Source: Dimargaris cristalligena
Taxonomy: Eukaryota > Kickxellomycota > Dimargaritomycetes > Dimargaritales > Dimargaritaceae
Direction: 5' to 3'
Length of the DNA: 64,000 bases
Assembly: GCA_027576995.1 (NCBI GenBank)
Contig: JANBQC010000072.1
Coordinates: 1-64,000, forward strand
Shown here one piece after another: positions 11,200 to 22,862 of the stretch. How positions within the stretch are numbered: position 1 is the first letter of the stretch; each line of letters opens with the position of its first letter. The position numbers were made by a program, and so were the translations under genes. The notes under the pieces were generated by a model, which did not search any database, was not told the origin of the DNA, and worked only from the letters and a program-made list of their open reading frames with translations.

Positions 11200-13770
11200 A
11201 TGTTGTCAGTTATTGGGTGCCTAGCTTTATTATCATACTTGGTCGTTCTGGCAATCAGTCTAGCACACGGCCAGACCGATAGCAACGTTAAGGGAATTGA
11301 TCTTATCCCTAACAGCTACATCGTTCAATTCCCAGGAGACCCGGGAACCTCCGGCGGGAACAAGGGCGCTGGCACATTTCACAAGCAAATGCAAGCGCTT
11401 AATGTGCCCTACACTATTACCAGCAACTATTCGACTTTATTTAACGCCGCCGCTCTGCAAATGGATGACCAATATCTGGATAGCGTGGTCAGTCTAGCGA
11501 ACAACAAGGGGACGTGGCCCCAGCGGGTGATAGCCGTGAACAGCCAGACCGACTACTCCAGCAAATATTTTACCTTGCCGCCCAAGAAGCAGCTGGCCCA
11601 CGCGTACACCGGAGTAGAGCGCGTCCACTCCGAGCTGGGCCTATCGGGGAAGAACATCAAGATTGGGTTCTTGGATTCCGGGCTCGACTACACCCACCCG
11701 GCCTTTGGGGGTTGTTTCGGACCCGGTTGCCGAGTTCAATTCGGGTTCGATTTTGTCGGCGATAATTACACCGGTTATAACGTCCCGCAACCCGATGATG
11801 ATCCCATGGATCCCTGCAATGTCCATGGTACCCACGTCGCCGGCATCGCGACCGGTAACCATGGCGAATTTCAAGGAGTGGCCCCCCACGCCGTTATCGG
11901 AGCCTACCGAGTCATGGGCTGTAGTCTCAAGACCGATACCACGGTTCTCCTCGCCGGCTTAGAAAAGGCCTACCTTGATGGTATGGATATTATCAACCTG
12001 TCCGTCGGTGCCGGTAGTGGCTGGGCCAATTCATTCGAAGCGGTGGCTGTCGAGAACGCCTTCCAACTCGGTCGGTATATCGTCACTGGGGCAGGTAATA
12101 ATGGGTTTGATTCCCTATGGTCAATTACGAAACCATCAGCGAGTCCCCATAGTATCGCTGTGGGAGCAGTGGACCTACCTCAGCATTACGCTCTCTACCT
12201 AAATGTGACCACCGACCGCACCGAGACCTATGAGCGCAGCGATCAGCAGCGTTACCTAGCTCCTCTCAACCTGGTGAATGTGCCCATTATCCAGGCTAAG
12301 AGTAATACAGGCGATGACTATGCGTGTACCTCGTTGACGGGAGTTAGCGGTGCTATCGTGGTGGCACAGAAGGGCGGCAGTTGCTCCCTGATGGACATGG
12401 TCAAAAACGTCTTTAATGCCGGCGGTGTGGCCATGGTGGTGTACAACAATCGGGAGGGTGACTTGGGCCCGCTTTTGTACACGGAAAACATCGCCCTGCC
12501 TTCCTTTTCGCTGCTCCGGTCCGCTGGTTTAAAGCTAGTGGCCCAATTGGCCAAAGGCGGCTCTCCTAAAGGCACTGTCAAGAACGACGCCCTCGTTTTC
12601 GATAGCGGGTTCGCTCAACCCAGGGTATCCGTATTTTCAGCCTGGGGCCCCTCCCCGGATGGCAATCTCAAGCCCGATATTGTAGCCCCCGGCAGCGGGA
12701 TCTATTCCACCATTCCCCAGAGTATGGGTTCGTATGGCGTCGGCGACGGCACCTCCATGGCTGCTCCCTATATCTCTGGCTCGGTCGCTTTGTTGCTGGA
12801 GGCCAACCGCGTCTCTACCAACTGGGATGTTTACTGCCTTCTCCTCAACACCGCCACCCCGCTGTGGAACCGTCCCAAGGTATTACAGTCTGCAGCTATG
12901 CAAGGGAGTGGATTCTTGCAACTCTACAATGCTCTCACTACCGATTTTTCCTTCAGTGCGACTTACAAGCACGAGAGCCGGTACAGCGCTGACAATAATA
13001 AGTTGGTGTCCCGATCACTGACCGTGCGGAATTTAGGTTCCTCTGGCGTTACCTACAACTTCGAATATCTACCGGCACTCTCGGTTTCTGGCTTTGACAA
13101 GCAGAAAGTAGCCGTCTATCCACCCCGTACTAGTCAAGTGGCTGGCGACGCCTATTTCATATTCGACAGCATCAAATTGGCGGCCAAGAAAACCGCCAAG
13201 AACAGCATCACGATTGATTTATCGGCCATTCGGGCCAGTGATTTCATGGTGCACAGTGGCTACGTGAATGCCTACCCTGCCGACGGCAAGGGCTACAACC
13301 TAACATATCCTATTGTTGGCTTTGCCTACCCCTCGTCCACCATTCCGCTGTTGAGCCCCCAGTACGGCGGCCTCAAACTACCCTGTACCATGCGTAAATC
13401 CAACGGAAAATGCCTGACGGGTACCAACACCTACACCTTCGTTGGGGATGATGTTCCCGTTATCCGCTTCCACCTGCAGCATCCAGTGCGCCGACTCCGT
13501 ATCCGGGTGGCTTTCAGCCAGACGCCCACCAAGCCGCACGCCGTCGTTACCGAAAATCACTTCATGTGGATGAGCAAGAACTTGTCCGACGACGACCAAC
13601 TTTACTATGAATACGTCTGGCGGGGCCGTGCCTATTATTCTAGCTCACCTAACAAAATCATCGACCTGCCCAACAAAGATTACGTCCTAACGCTGGAGTT
13701 CTATGCCACCTGTCCCGAGGATCCGCCCATCCGTTATGTGTCAAGTGTAATCCGTGTCGCTCGCAAGTGA
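11200..13770 (+). CDS. Secreted subtilisin-like serine protease (S8A, PA-domain type)
   Basis: Extracellular or cell-wall endopeptidase, 856 residues in a single exon. Residues 1-25 form a signal peptide (hydrophobic run ending at AHGQ). An inhibitor-I9-like propeptide follows (about 35-115). The catalytic domain starts near 150: Asp159 in GFLDSGLDYTHPAF, His209 in HGTHVAGIATG, oxyanion Asn300 in GAGNNG, and Ser519 in GDGTSMAAPYISG. A protease-associated insert lies between about 360 and 455, placing it with the Vpr/C5a-peptidase-like subtilases rather than the short proteinase-K type. The C-terminal third (about 600-856) is beta-rich and resembles the Fn3-like domains of that group. All catalytic residues are intact. 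A role in protein digestion or attack on other organisms is only inference from secretion. Confidence 0.93.
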   Translation: MLSVIGCLALLSYLVVLAISLAHGQTDSNVKGIDLIPNSYIVQFPGDPGTSGGNKGAGTFHKQMQALNVPYTITSNYSTLFNAAALQMDDQYLDSVVSLANNKGTWPQRVIAVNSQTDYSSKYFTLPPKKQLAHAYTGVERVHSELGLSGKNIKIGFLDSGLDYTHPAFGGCFGPGCRVQFGFDFVGDNYTGYNVPQPDDDPMDPCNVHGTHVAGIATGNHGEFQGVAPHAVIGAYRVMGCSLKTDTTVLLAGLEKAYLDGMDIINLSVGAGSGWANSFEAVAVENAFQLGRYIVTGAGNNGFDSLWSITKPSASPHSIAVGAVDLPQHYALYLNVTTDRTETYERSDQQRYLAPLNLVNVPIIQAKSNTGDDYACTSLTGVSGAIVVAQKGGSCSLMDMVKNVFNAGGVAMVVYNNREGDLGPLLYTENIALPSFSLLRSAGLKLVAQLAKGGSPKGTVKNDALVFDSGFAQPRVSVFSAWGPSPDGNLKPDIVAPGSGIYSTIPQSMGSYGVGDGTSMAAPYISGSVALLLEANRVSTNWDVYCLLLNTATPLWNRPKVLQSAAMQGSGFLQLYNALTTDFSFSATYKHESRYSADNNKLVSRSLTVRNLGSSGVTYNFEYLPALSVSGFDKQKVAVYPPRTSQVAGDAYFIFDSIKLAAKKTAKNSITIDLSAIRASDFMVHSGYVNAYPADGKGYNLTYPIVGFAYPSSTIPLLSPQYGGLKLPCTMRKSNGKCLTGTNTYTFVGDDVPVIRFHLQHPVRRLRIRVAFSQTPTKPHAVVTENHFMWMSKNLSDDDQLYYEYVWRGRAYYSSSPNKIIDLPNKDYVLTLEFYATCPEDPPIRYVSSVIRVARK

Positions 13771-14363
13771 GTCGGTAGTTTCGCCTTTGGCTTGGCTTGA
13801 CCTGGACAGGATTAGAGCTTACCAGAGGTTTCCCCGAGTAGATATTATTATAGTGGTTAATAAACCGTGGGGCCATCGGCATTGTTATGCTCGGCTGGAC
13901 CAGCGCTACTTCATACCATGTTTTGTCTGCAGTATTGACTACAGGATGCTTAATACAGCCATTAATACTCGGGTAGATTTTCTCATATAAGGGAGGGGTT
14001 TGATTTTACAAACTGGCGCAATGAATTTCGGGCTATACCAAATGAGTGCCTCTGTATTTATACTACTGTAAAAGCGACCTTCCACTTCCCCTGCTCTATA
14101 TCATCATAAAACCCCCGAGCTTCAAGGTGAGTGGATCAAATGATTTTACCCCATACAGCGCACTCAATAGCCAGAAACAGATAGACCGGCGCAGCATAGT
14201 AGTGATTCACTTACAAGTTGGGGTCATTTATTTCTCTCTTTACTTATACCTTCCCACTCTTCTATTTCGAGGGCATTGCTAATTCAAGTAGACGTCTGTC
14301 CCCACCTGCTTCTCCGTACGTTACGCCAGTGCCACCTGCCTTCAACACATTTGCATTCGAGAC
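13771..14363. other. Spacer between subtilase and ATP23
   Basis: Co-directional spacer of 593 bases holding the 3' flank of the protease gene and the ATP23 promoter. No gene or distinctive signal seen. Confidence 0.5.
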
Positions 14364-15263
14364 ATGTCAGAAAACCCAATCCCAACCGACTCCACGCCAC
14401 CAACCCGCGGTGGCTCCGATCCATCCCCTGAATCTAACCGCTGGCGCCATTACTTTTCGGAACTCACTGGAATGGGAAAACCCGCCCCATTAACGGAAGA
14501 GGAAAGGCTGGCTAAGCTTTCGCAAAAAGAGCAGAAACAAATGCAAAAGTGCATCGAATGGCGGGATAGCCTGATGCGAAATAGTAAGTAACGGGTTCAC
14601 TTTTATAACGATAGTATATACCCATATCCGCATCCGTACGCCATATATAGATGGCCCCCGCCCATATCCACCAAGTTGGTTTTTCCGAACCCACTACCTA
14701 ATCTAACCGCTTCGATATTTATCCATTTTAATCGCATTTTCCTTGTACCATTCGTCTCCGCTCCAACCCGCCTGCTGCCCCTAGGCCCTATTGTGCGATT
14801 TATGCTGGATGAACTCGAAAAGAATGGGTGTAAATTCTACCGTAAACACTTTGTGTGCATGCCCTGCGGTGCCGACCGCAGTGGCGGGTTTAACCCCCAT
14901 ACGGGCGTCCAACTATGCAGTGATCGCTTCTTATCCAAATCCCACATGGAAGACACCATTGCGCACGAGCTGATCCACGCCTACGACTACTGTCGGTACA
15001 ACATGCGTATGGACAACTGCCTCCACCACGCCTGCACGGAAATCCGGGCCGCCAGTCTAAGCGGGGACTGTGGTATATTACGGGAGTTTAACCGGAGGCA
15101 ATTCGCGTTTACCAAACAACACCAGGTGTGCGTGCGCCGTCGGGCGATCTTGTCCGTACAGAGTAACCCGAACTGCTCCGCCCCTGGGGTGGCCGAAGAA
15201 GCCGTGAACAAGGTATTCCGCAGCTGTTTCCGAGATACACAGCCTTTTGACGAAATCTATTAG
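14364..15263 (+). CDS. ATP23: Mitochondrial inner membrane metalloprotease Atp23
   Basis: Atp23 acts in the mitochondrial intermembrane space: it removes the Atp6 presequence and assists ATP synthase assembly in yeast (known for the family). Two exons: 14364-14583 (donor GTAAGT) and 14785-15263 (acceptor CTAG), phase 1, giving 232 residues. The junction creates the family core CIEWRDSLMRN-SPIVRFMLDEL. The zinc-protease motif HELIH is at residues 134-138 inside the longer family signature ending AYDYCR, and conserved cysteines at 89, 98, 101 and 118 fit the disulfide-rich fold. The ATG at 14364 is the first in frame. Length is close to the usual 220-270. The M76 peptidase assignment is secure. 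Confidence 0.95.
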
Positions 15264-15364
15264 GAGCACCATTCTCGAGATAGGATGAGTTTTGCAGAAA
15301 CTGATATTAAGAGCCCGATGTTCGGGAATCGTGTGGATATTACCAGTAAACCTAGTTTCTTTGA

Positions 15365-15395
<31 letters not shown>

Positions 15396-16073
15396 TATAC
15401 GCATGCTAAAGGTTTAGTATGGTTTTCGTAGTAGTTAATTGCTTTTGCAGTTTACGGAGTGGAATTATATGTCGATTGCAAGCCCAGCCAATAATATGGA
15501 AGTGGTCAGTAGAGTGCCTCTTTAATTTGCAGGGCAGGGCTAAAGTTAGTCGAGGGATACACAATCCGATTATACTTGGGGTTTATGAATGGGTTTATTT
15601 GAGTGAAATTATTCGGGGTCCTCATCCACCGAAATTTGATGGCGGACTACACAAATACGGTAGAACCGCGAGACTGTATTTCTAATTGCATCCTGGCTCC
15701 ATTAACCCAATCAATATTGGGGCGACTAATTCATACACTTACAATTTGCTTGGAAATGTATTAGTTCAACTTAATTACGCGCCATGGTTTTTAAATGATA
15801 GGGTGTCTCACCTAATCCGGGTATACGGGAGCTTTATTTCAAATGCAGGGGTGGCTCCACCTTGGTATATATGTTTTATTCGATTCACCTTCTACCAATC
15901 AACAGCGCAGCTTAGGACCGGAGAACAATCCCCAAAACCAAATACCGGCGTAGATTGTGGCGAAATAGCACCGAGATAAGGGAACTTTAACCAGGGGAAG
16001 ATGGCTGTACCACCTTGTCAAGCAATGTAAATCCAATGTGCTCAATTAAAATAGGCCCGGTTGGCCAAGGTAA
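15264..16073. other. Convergent 3' spacer between ATP23 and the ABC transporter
   Basis: 810 bases between two convergent genes. Contains the (TTA)n repeat at 15368-15393 and otherwise AT-rich sequence. A 97-codon frame at 15686-15979 has no recognisable content. Confidence 0.5.
15368..15393. repeat. (TTA)n microsatellite
   Basis: About eight tandem TTA/ATT triplets in the 3' spacer after ATP23. Confidence 0.9.
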
Positions 16074-19000
16074 TTAACTCTCCGTGGCCTCGAGCGATTG
16101 CTCCTTGACCAGGGAAAAGTAGAGGCCGCGCTGATCAAGCAATTCAAAGTGGGTACCCTGCTCCACAATCCGGCCGTTTTCGAACACAATAATCATATCG
16201 GCGTTCTGAATGGTGGACAGACGGTGGGCAATCGTGATGGTAGTCCGACCCTGGCGGGCCATGTCGAGAGTTTCCTGCACCAGCTTCTCACTCTGGGAAT
16301 CCAGGGCACTCGTGGCCTCGTCCAGGAGCAAGAGCTTAGGGTTACGGATCAGGGCACGGGCAATAGCCAGACGCTGTTTCTGCCCCCCGGATAGCTGTCC
16401 GCCTCGCTCACCGACCATGGTATTGTAACCATCGGGGAGGGACTGGACAAAGTCGTGGATGTTGGCGGACCGGGCGGCGTGTTCAATTTCCTCGTCGGTG
16501 GCGTCGGGTTTGCCGTAGCGGATATTGTCACGCACGGATAAGTCGAACAGGACGGGTTCTTGCCCCACCAGGGCCATGTGGGAGCGCAGGTTCTGGAGTT
16601 GCCATTCGCGGGTATCAATCTGCTCGACGCTCATGGACCCAGCCACCACATCGTACAAGCGCTGGGTCAGGGCAATCATCGTACTCTTTCCCGACCCCGA
16701 ATTACCCACCAACGCCACCGTCTGACCCGGTCGGGCCGTGAGGCTAATCTGGTGCAAAATCGGAATTTCGGGGCAGCTGGGGTAGCTGAAATTGATTTGG
16801 TGAGCATCCACGTGGCCGCCAATCGCCGAACACGTCTTGCCGTCCGCCCCACGGGCATCAATTATCGGCTGACGGTCGACAATTTCGAACATACTCAGAG
16901 CGGCGACTTTCGCTTTAGGGACGTCACTGAGTTGCTGACCGGCCTGGGCGATACCCCGCGCGGCGAACACAATGGCGTAGATGACCTGGAGCATGTCCGT
17001 GACGGTATAGGTGCCCCACAGGACCAGTCGGGAACCGTAGTAAAAGGTGATAATCATCATGAGAAACATTTGGCTTTGCGACAGGGAACTGCCGAGGGAG
17101 TCCACAATGGCTCCGTGGATGGTGTCGCGATGGGGCTGATCGTTGGAGCGGTTAAACATTTCGATAAACATACGCTCGCGGCACAGAGTGGCCACGGTAC
17201 GCAGATTAGAGACCGTCTCGGAGGCGGTCTGGGCGGCCAGGTCGTAGGCCTTCTTGGTTTTGCCGTCGAAACCCGCCAACTGTCGCATTTGCGTGAGACT
17301 GCCGAGGACGATAATGGGGATGCATGCCACCACCACTAGGGTAAGCTGCCAACCGTGGACAAAGGCCAGGACACAGCCCACCGTGAGTGTACTGATGCTC
17401 TGCACCAGGACCCCCGCGAATTTACCGCTGACCATTTTGACCCGCTCCGACTCCGTGGCCAGTTTGGAACAGAGGATGCCGGTACCGTTGGCCCGGTCGT
17501 CGAAGAAGGCCGCGTCCTGGTAGATGATGGACCGGAAACTCATGATGCGAAGGCGGGAGGTGAGGCGTTCTCCACTGACCTCAAAGAGGGAAATACGACC
17601 AAACGCAGCCACTAAAGCCACGATACCCAAAATGACGAAAAGCAGGGCATAGAAGTTGCCGTCCTTGCGCATTTGGGCGGGGTCGTTGACTTCTCCAAAC
17701 ACCAGCATGATGCGGGAAAAGATAATCGAGAAACAGGGCATGATGGCACCATCCACCGCGGCAAAGAAGACACCGAAGAGGATAAACCATTTCTCGGGTA
17801 GGTTCATGAGCGCCAACCGACGGAAAGGCGTCGGGCTTTTGGCCAGGCGTTCCTTTTGGGCCAGAATTAACTCTTCATCAGTTTTAACCTCGCCATCATC
17901 GTTGTTGCCTTTGGACCCTTTAGATTTCTTTGCCCAGCGGGTGAGCTTGTTAGAGGATTTCTTTTTGGTCGGACTGAGGCCCTTTTCAGCGGAGGGTAGG
18001 CCAACCACAAAGGTAGCGTCATTCGAGCCCGTGGTGGTAGAGCCGTCACCCAGGGGAGCGGAGTCCAGAGCAATGTTGTCGGCCACATGGCTGGCGAACG
18101 GGTCGGCCGACGGTTCGATGGTTTCCATGGTGTCGTTACCCAGATCATCGTCGGTACGCTTTTTGATTGCCTGGGTGTGCACCAACTGGGCGTAGGCGCC
18201 GTTCTTGGCCAACAGGGAGTTGTGCGTTCCCATCTCGACCACCTCACCCTGGTGCATTACCACGATCTTGTCGGCGTCGCGAATGGTAGACAAACGATGG
18301 GCCACCACAATGGTAGTTCGGTTCAGGGCCGCCTTGTCTAAAGCGTCTTGGACGAGACGCTCGGCTTTGGAGTCCAGGGCACTCGTAGCTTCATCGAGTA
18401 GTAGGATGCGGGGGTTTCGGATGATGGCGCGGGCAATGGCGATGCGTTGCTTTTGACCGCCAGATAAGAGCGAACCCTTCTCGCCCACGGGAGAGTCCAG
18501 GCCCTGCTGTAGATTGGCAATGAAGTCCCAGGCGTTGGCATCTCGACAGGCCTGCTCAATTTGGGCGTCGGTGACAGTGGTGTCATGGTCGTCGAGGACC
18601 CCCCACAGAATATTTTGCCGGATTGTATCGCCAAAGAGCACCGGTTCCTGACTGACGATACCGATGTGGCTGCGCAGCGAACGTACATTAATGTCCTTGA
18701 TGTCGACCCCGTCCAGGAAAATGGCGCCGGACAGGGGATCATAGAACCGTTCCAAGAGGGCGACGATGGTACTTTTGCCGGAGCCAGAGGCACCCACCAG
18801 GGCCACGGTCTGGCCGGGTTCCACCTCGAGACTCAGGCCCTTCAGGATTGGCACGTCTGGGCGAGTGGGATAACTGAAGCGAATATCGCGGAATTCGACC
18901 CGCCCATCAATATGGTCCAACTTAATACCGGAATCGCTGAGAGGGTCAATGGGGCTTACTCGGGCGATCAATTGAAAGACCTTGGCGGCGGCACCCTGGG

Positions 19001-20282
19001 AGCCAGCAATGGCACTCAAGGAGGGAGCCGATTTACCGAGGGACATGGCGCCCAGGATAAGCGCGAAAAACACGGAAATGGCATTATCACCCCGCAAGTT
19101 ACCCTCCGAGGTAAGTTTGATGGCGTACCAGAAGCCCAGGGCATAGGTGAAGAAGATCAGGAGCATCATACAGCCCACTCCTGCGCCGGTGATGTAGGCC
19201 TTGCGGACGCCGAGGCGCAGGGCACTGTTTACTTTAACCCCGTAGCGATCGACCTCGCGGTCCTGGCCACCGAAAGCCATGACGGTCCGGATGCCCGAAA
19301 TGACTTCTTCGGCCACGGCGCCGGCTCCGGCGTAGCTGTCCTGACCCTTGTTGGAACGGGATGCCACCAACTTGGCCATGATGGCACCACAGAGGGCCAA
19401 CGGAGGAAGGGCCGAAAGTAGAACGAGGGCCAGACGCCAGCCTTTGACAAAGGCGATGATGAACCCCACGAGAAAGCAGGTCAAATCCTGGATGACAATA
19501 CTGAGTTTGGACCCGATGCCCTCCTGCAGCAGATTGACGTCGCCGGAGATACGGGAGGTCAAGTCACCGGTGGATACGGTGTCGAACCAGGCCATTTCCT
19601 GGCGTAAGATGGCGGCATAATAGAGTTCGCGAACCTTGCGGCACTGGCGTTCGGCGGCGTAGGACCACAGGAAGATCTGTAAAAAGGCGGCGGTAAAGGT
19701 AGCCCCGGCCAGAATGCCGAACCACTTCATCATGTCATAGATGGCGTTATTGAGGGCTACATCAGCGGCGGCGGGGTCGACCGTATGATCATAGGCGTAG
19801 GTGCCGAGGCTTTGAAATACACTTCCGAAAACGATGGCCATGAGGGGCTGTGAGGCGCCCACCGCCATGGCACCGATGATTCCGACGGACATCAGCAGCC
19901 AATCAAAAGGGGTGGCAAACCGGAAGAGGGTGAAGAACGGGACCGTGGGGGCACTGGGGGGGGCGTCCTCATCAGCATCACCTGATGATGGTTGCTGAGC
20001 GGGAGGGGGCCGGCGCCTCTGAAATAACGAAGCGAAGCCAGAACGCTGGGGAGTAGGACCGGTTTCCGGGTCAGCAGGGAGTGTTTGTTGCTCGTCATCT
20101 TCAGTGGGAACAACCCCGGACTGGCTGATATGGCCCGGTTCCGCTGAGGGTAGCTTCTCCGGCTCTGGGCCGGCATGTACCGATGGAGCGGAAAGAAGCG
20201 GCTCGAATACGCGAGTTTTCTCTGGGGCCGCACCGTCGGCCGAAGGGTCGTGATGGGCGGGTGTGGAGCTGTCTTGCGACAT
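16074..20282 (-). CDS. Full-size ABC exporter, ABCB (P-glycoprotein / Ste6) type
   Basis: Membrane ATPase of 1402 residues in one exon, start ATG at 20282 (the open frame continues upstream but without ATG). Order: Ser/Pro-rich cytosolic N-terminus (1-115), transmembrane domain 1 (about 120-440), nucleotide-binding domain 1 (about 465-705), linker with Lys/Ser-rich stretch (about 750-810), transmembrane domain 2 (about 830-1120), nucleotide-binding domain 2 (about 1150-1400). NBD1 has Walker A GASGSGKST, signature LLSGGQKQR and Walker B ILLLDEATSALD. NBD2 has GNSGSGKST, QLSGGQKQR and LLLLDEATSALD. Both ATP sites therefore look competent. The TMD-NBD-TMD-NBD order and sequence match ABCB exporters (multidrug resistance, or peptide pheromone export as in Ste6). 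The substrate cannot be read from the sequence. Confidence 0.95.
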   Translation of the reverse strand: MSQDSSTPAHHDPSADGAAPEKTRVFEPLLSAPSVHAGPEPEKLPSAEPGHISQSGVVPTEDDEQQTLPADPETGPTPQRSGFASLFQRRRPPPAQQPSSGDADEDAPPSAPTVPFFTLFRFATPFDWLLMSVGIIGAMAVGASQPLMAIVFGSVFQSLGTYAYDHTVDPAAADVALNNAIYDMMKWFGILAGATFTAAFLQIFLWSYAAERQCRKVRELYYAAILRQEMAWFDTVSTGDLTSRISGDVNLLQEGIGSKLSIVIQDLTCFLVGFIIAFVKGWRLALVLLSALPPLALCGAIMAKLVASRSNKGQDSYAGAGAVAEEVISGIRTVMAFGGQDREVDRYGVKVNSALRLGVRKAYITGAGVGCMMLLIFFTYALGFWYAIKLTSEGNLRGDNAISVFFALILGAMSLGKSAPSLSAIAGSQGAAAKVFQLIARVSPIDPLSDSGIKLDHIDGRVEFRDIRFSYPTRPDVPILKGLSLEVEPGQTVALVGASGSGKSTIVALLERFYDPLSGAIFLDGVDIKDINVRSLRSHIGIVSQEPVLFGDTIRQNILWGVLDDHDTTVTDAQIEQACRDANAWDFIANLQQGLDSPVGEKGSLLSGGQKQRIAIARAIIRNPRILLLDEATSALDSKAERLVQDALDKAALNRTTIVVAHRLSTIRDADKIVVMHQGEVVEMGTHNSLLAKNGAYAQLVHTQAIKKRTDDDLGNDTMETIEPSADPFASHVADNIALDSAPLGDGSTTTGSNDATFVVGLPSAEKGLSPTKKKSSNKLTRWAKKSKGSKGNNDDGEVKTDEELILAQKERLAKSPTPFRRLALMNLPEKWFILFGVFFAAVDGAIMPCFSIIFSRIMLVFGEVNDPAQMRKDGNFYALLFVILGIVALVAAFGRISLFEVSGERLTSRLRIMSFRSIIYQDAAFFDDRANGTGILCSKLATESERVKMVSGKFAGVLVQSISTLTVGCVLAFVHGWQLTLVVVACIPIIVLGSLTQMRQLAGFDGKTKKAYDLAAQTASETVSNLRTVATLCRERMFIEMFNRSNDQPHRDTIHGAIVDSLGSSLSQSQMFLMMIITFYYGSRLVLWGTYTVTDMLQVIYAIVFAARGIAQAGQQLSDVPKAKVAALSMFEIVDRQPIIDARGADGKTCSAIGGHVDAHQINFSYPSCPEIPILHQISLTARPGQTVALVGNSGSGKSTMIALTQRLYDVVAGSMSVEQIDTREWQLQNLRSHMALVGQEPVLFDLSVRDNIRYGKPDATDEEIEHAARSANIHDFVQSLPDGYNTMVGERGGQLSGGQKQRLAIARALIRNPKLLLLDEATSALDSQSEKLVQETLDMARQGRTTITIAHRLSTIQNADMIIVFENGRIVEQGTHFELLDQRGLYFSLVKEQSLEATES

Positions 20283-22862
20283 GCCTGAGTGTGGCGGAGA
20301 AACGGGAGTGGAATTAATATATATATATATATATATATAACAAGGGGGCGTGACAGGGCTAAACTTAGAAAGGATTTTCGGATACAAATAGGAAGTGGAT
20401 AGCGTTAAATAAAAAGCAATGCAGGGGGGAAGGAGGCGGGGCATAAATTAAAGATAGTTATATAGTGAATGCCCCCCGAATGACGGTAGAGTAAGAAAAG
20501 TAAAAAGGGAATAACAGGGGACGATATGCAGTATAACCCGATAACTCAGATGAGATAGTTCGGTGTTGCAATCTAAAGTATGGAAGCTGACTGATAAGAC
20601 CCCGGGCGGACATAGCGGCCCTTTTATAGCGAACGTCGGTTTAGAGTTCACGGAGCAACCAGCCCAGGTAGAAGCGGGGGAATACTCTGACACCCTAAAT
20701 AAGCAAGTGGGACATATTTTGGAGTCAGGGATTGCCGAAGGACAGTGTGCTCGAAAAAATAGGATTGGACAGAGCGATAAAGTCGGCTATAGGCCATCCC
20801 GCACCCGCCACGTTCCTTGCGCTCTTATTGGTGGACTCTCCAGATCGATTTAGCCGCCCATTCGCCGGTTTCCTTATAAGGGGAGGTCCCACCGGACACG
20901 GGCTGACAAATGGCGGAGAGTGGCCAGTTGTTGTTGACCAGGCCTTCTTAATCAAAGAGGCCTTTTTACTCTATGCTAAATAGAAAGAAGAGCTGCATCA
21001 TGTGGGACAGCGTCCTTTCCCTTGCTAGGGCGGCGGCTAACCATTTTGGCGGAGATAGTCTGATCTATATTGAGAGGACGGGGCGTCACACCCTCCCTGT
21101 CATCTAACTCCCTCATGGATACTTTGAGTGGCGGCCGAAGCACTGCGCGTTGATTGGCTGTATTTTCCGAGCCGGTAAATGTGGGACTTTGGGAAGGGCT
21201 ATTGGGCCTAAATTAGGAAGTCTGGCGAATATCATTGTTGCCAAGGCTTGGGTTTTATATTTATTTCAACTAAGTGCCTTTCGCACTTCCTCGCCCAAGG
21301 AGGGGAGTCGGTTTTTCGATACAAACTCCTTTTGGATAGACCGCAGTACCTGCGGATAAGGCTCGCACATTCGTCTGGACCCGTCCGGAAACCTATCCCC
21401 CCCCCTTTAGCATACTCTCGCAGCCCGTTGGTGTAAAATAGGCCAGGCCCGACTAAGCTGCCTGATAAGAACTCATTATTAGTATCTACTCGGTTCGGCC
21501 AATGGGGCGTCGCCACCTGTATATCGGCCTTTGTTATTACTGGTGATTATCCTTTCCTTTCGCGGCTAAGCATTGTGTGGCCGCAGCGAGAAATCCGGTT
21601 AAATGATTGGCAGATTCGGTATTTCAGCGTACTGACCTGTCCCACAAAGATGGCATTAGTAGCCGGAATAATCGCCCTCCCCCATAAAAAGAGGGAGTCC
21701 CGCCACCTCCATGAACAGCATCGACTGTACTTTACAGGATCATGTTAATAGTTTCTACAACTAAGCTGCTCCATTATTAATTTACAGCCGTTGACTAAAG
21801 TTGGTTGAGGAATGACAACCTGCCGTTCGTAAAGGGAGATTTGTGGGTTCCGCTTTCACGACCGGGGCCCATTCGATGATCTTACCGGCCTTGATTCGTT
21901 GCTCCTTTTAAGAAGCAATTGATATTGGGGTTCGGTGAGGACGGCTAGGTATTCTGACAACTTTAGTCACTACCCCCTCTCCATATTATAAACAAAAACA
22001 CATGCTATTTACCGAATCAAGGCTCTGAGCCTGATTTCATATCGTTTTGCCCGCAACTGGGTTCGCCGTCATAACTGGCATTAGTGCGTTATCCAGGTTG
22101 ATGTTTAATACCATCCTGTGCAACAAGGCATTACAATCCCGTCGCACCGCACTTGCTATTCACCTGAAACCAGCTAGTTGCAGGTAAACATGGGGTAACC
22201 ACAGTCGATCTCCTAAGGCTAGACGAAATAGAGCCACTAGCCGGCCGGGGTCTCAATGAGGCCTTTTAAAATGGTCGCTACTGGTTCAGGTTATTGACTT
22301 ACAGTGAATATTATAAACGCAGCCGAGCTGTGGCACTCATTGCTGACCAATATTATATGGTGATTTTTTCCAAGTTGAGTAACCAATTAACTCGCTGATT
22401 ATTACGGTCCCCATATCTCGTTCCTTGAAATCAGACCTATTTTTATTTTCAGAAATCTGATTTTCCCTCAATCTCAGTTTGACCCAAGTCCCTATTGCAT
22501 CCTCATGACACTGCACCCCTCATCCTCCGGTTTTCCCTTACAGGTCTGCCCCTTTGTCCACTCCATTAAAATTCGGCGGGAAAATGACAAACTTTCCGCC
22601 TGACCCATTCACACTCCTATTAATTGCATACCCCATTATTATGGCGGTCGGGCAATTTTATTAGAGGCCGCCAGTGGACATGCTACTGCTTCAGTCGTTC
22701 ACACGGAGACTGTGCTTCGCATCAACCCGTTTCAAACAACCTGTGACATTTCATACCATCAGCCATCATCCCAAAATATTTTTTTAAAAAATAATTTATT
22801 AAAACAACCCCCTAATCGAGCCCATTATAGAGACCCAGGGAACAGCGCCTTCCATAATGTGT
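20283..22862. other. Spacer upstream of the ABC transporter, no gene recognised
   Basis: 2.6 kb holding the ABC gene's 5' leader with an (AT)n tract, then anonymous sequence. Open frames at 20563-20983 and 21232-21516 have no family features, no ATG-led structure and no splice partners that I can support. Confidence 0.5.
20317..20338. repeat. (AT)n microsatellite in the ABC transporter 5' leader or core promoter
   Basis: Eleven AT dinucleotides, beginning about 35 bases upstream of the transporter start codon at 20282. It could lie in the 5' UTR or act as a TATA-like tract. Confidence 0.9.

Noticed and set aside
16560..17339. 259-codon open frame antisense to the ABC transporter
   Set aside because: Shadow of NBD2/TMD2 coding sequence; His/Gly-rich with no protein-like pattern.
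18561..19421. 286-codon open frame antisense to the ABC transporter
   Set aside because: Shadow of the first nucleotide-binding and membrane domains; no family features.
20732..20983. 83-codon frame upstream of the ABC transporter
   Set aside because: No ATG start, open on the opposite strand as well, no recognisable motif.
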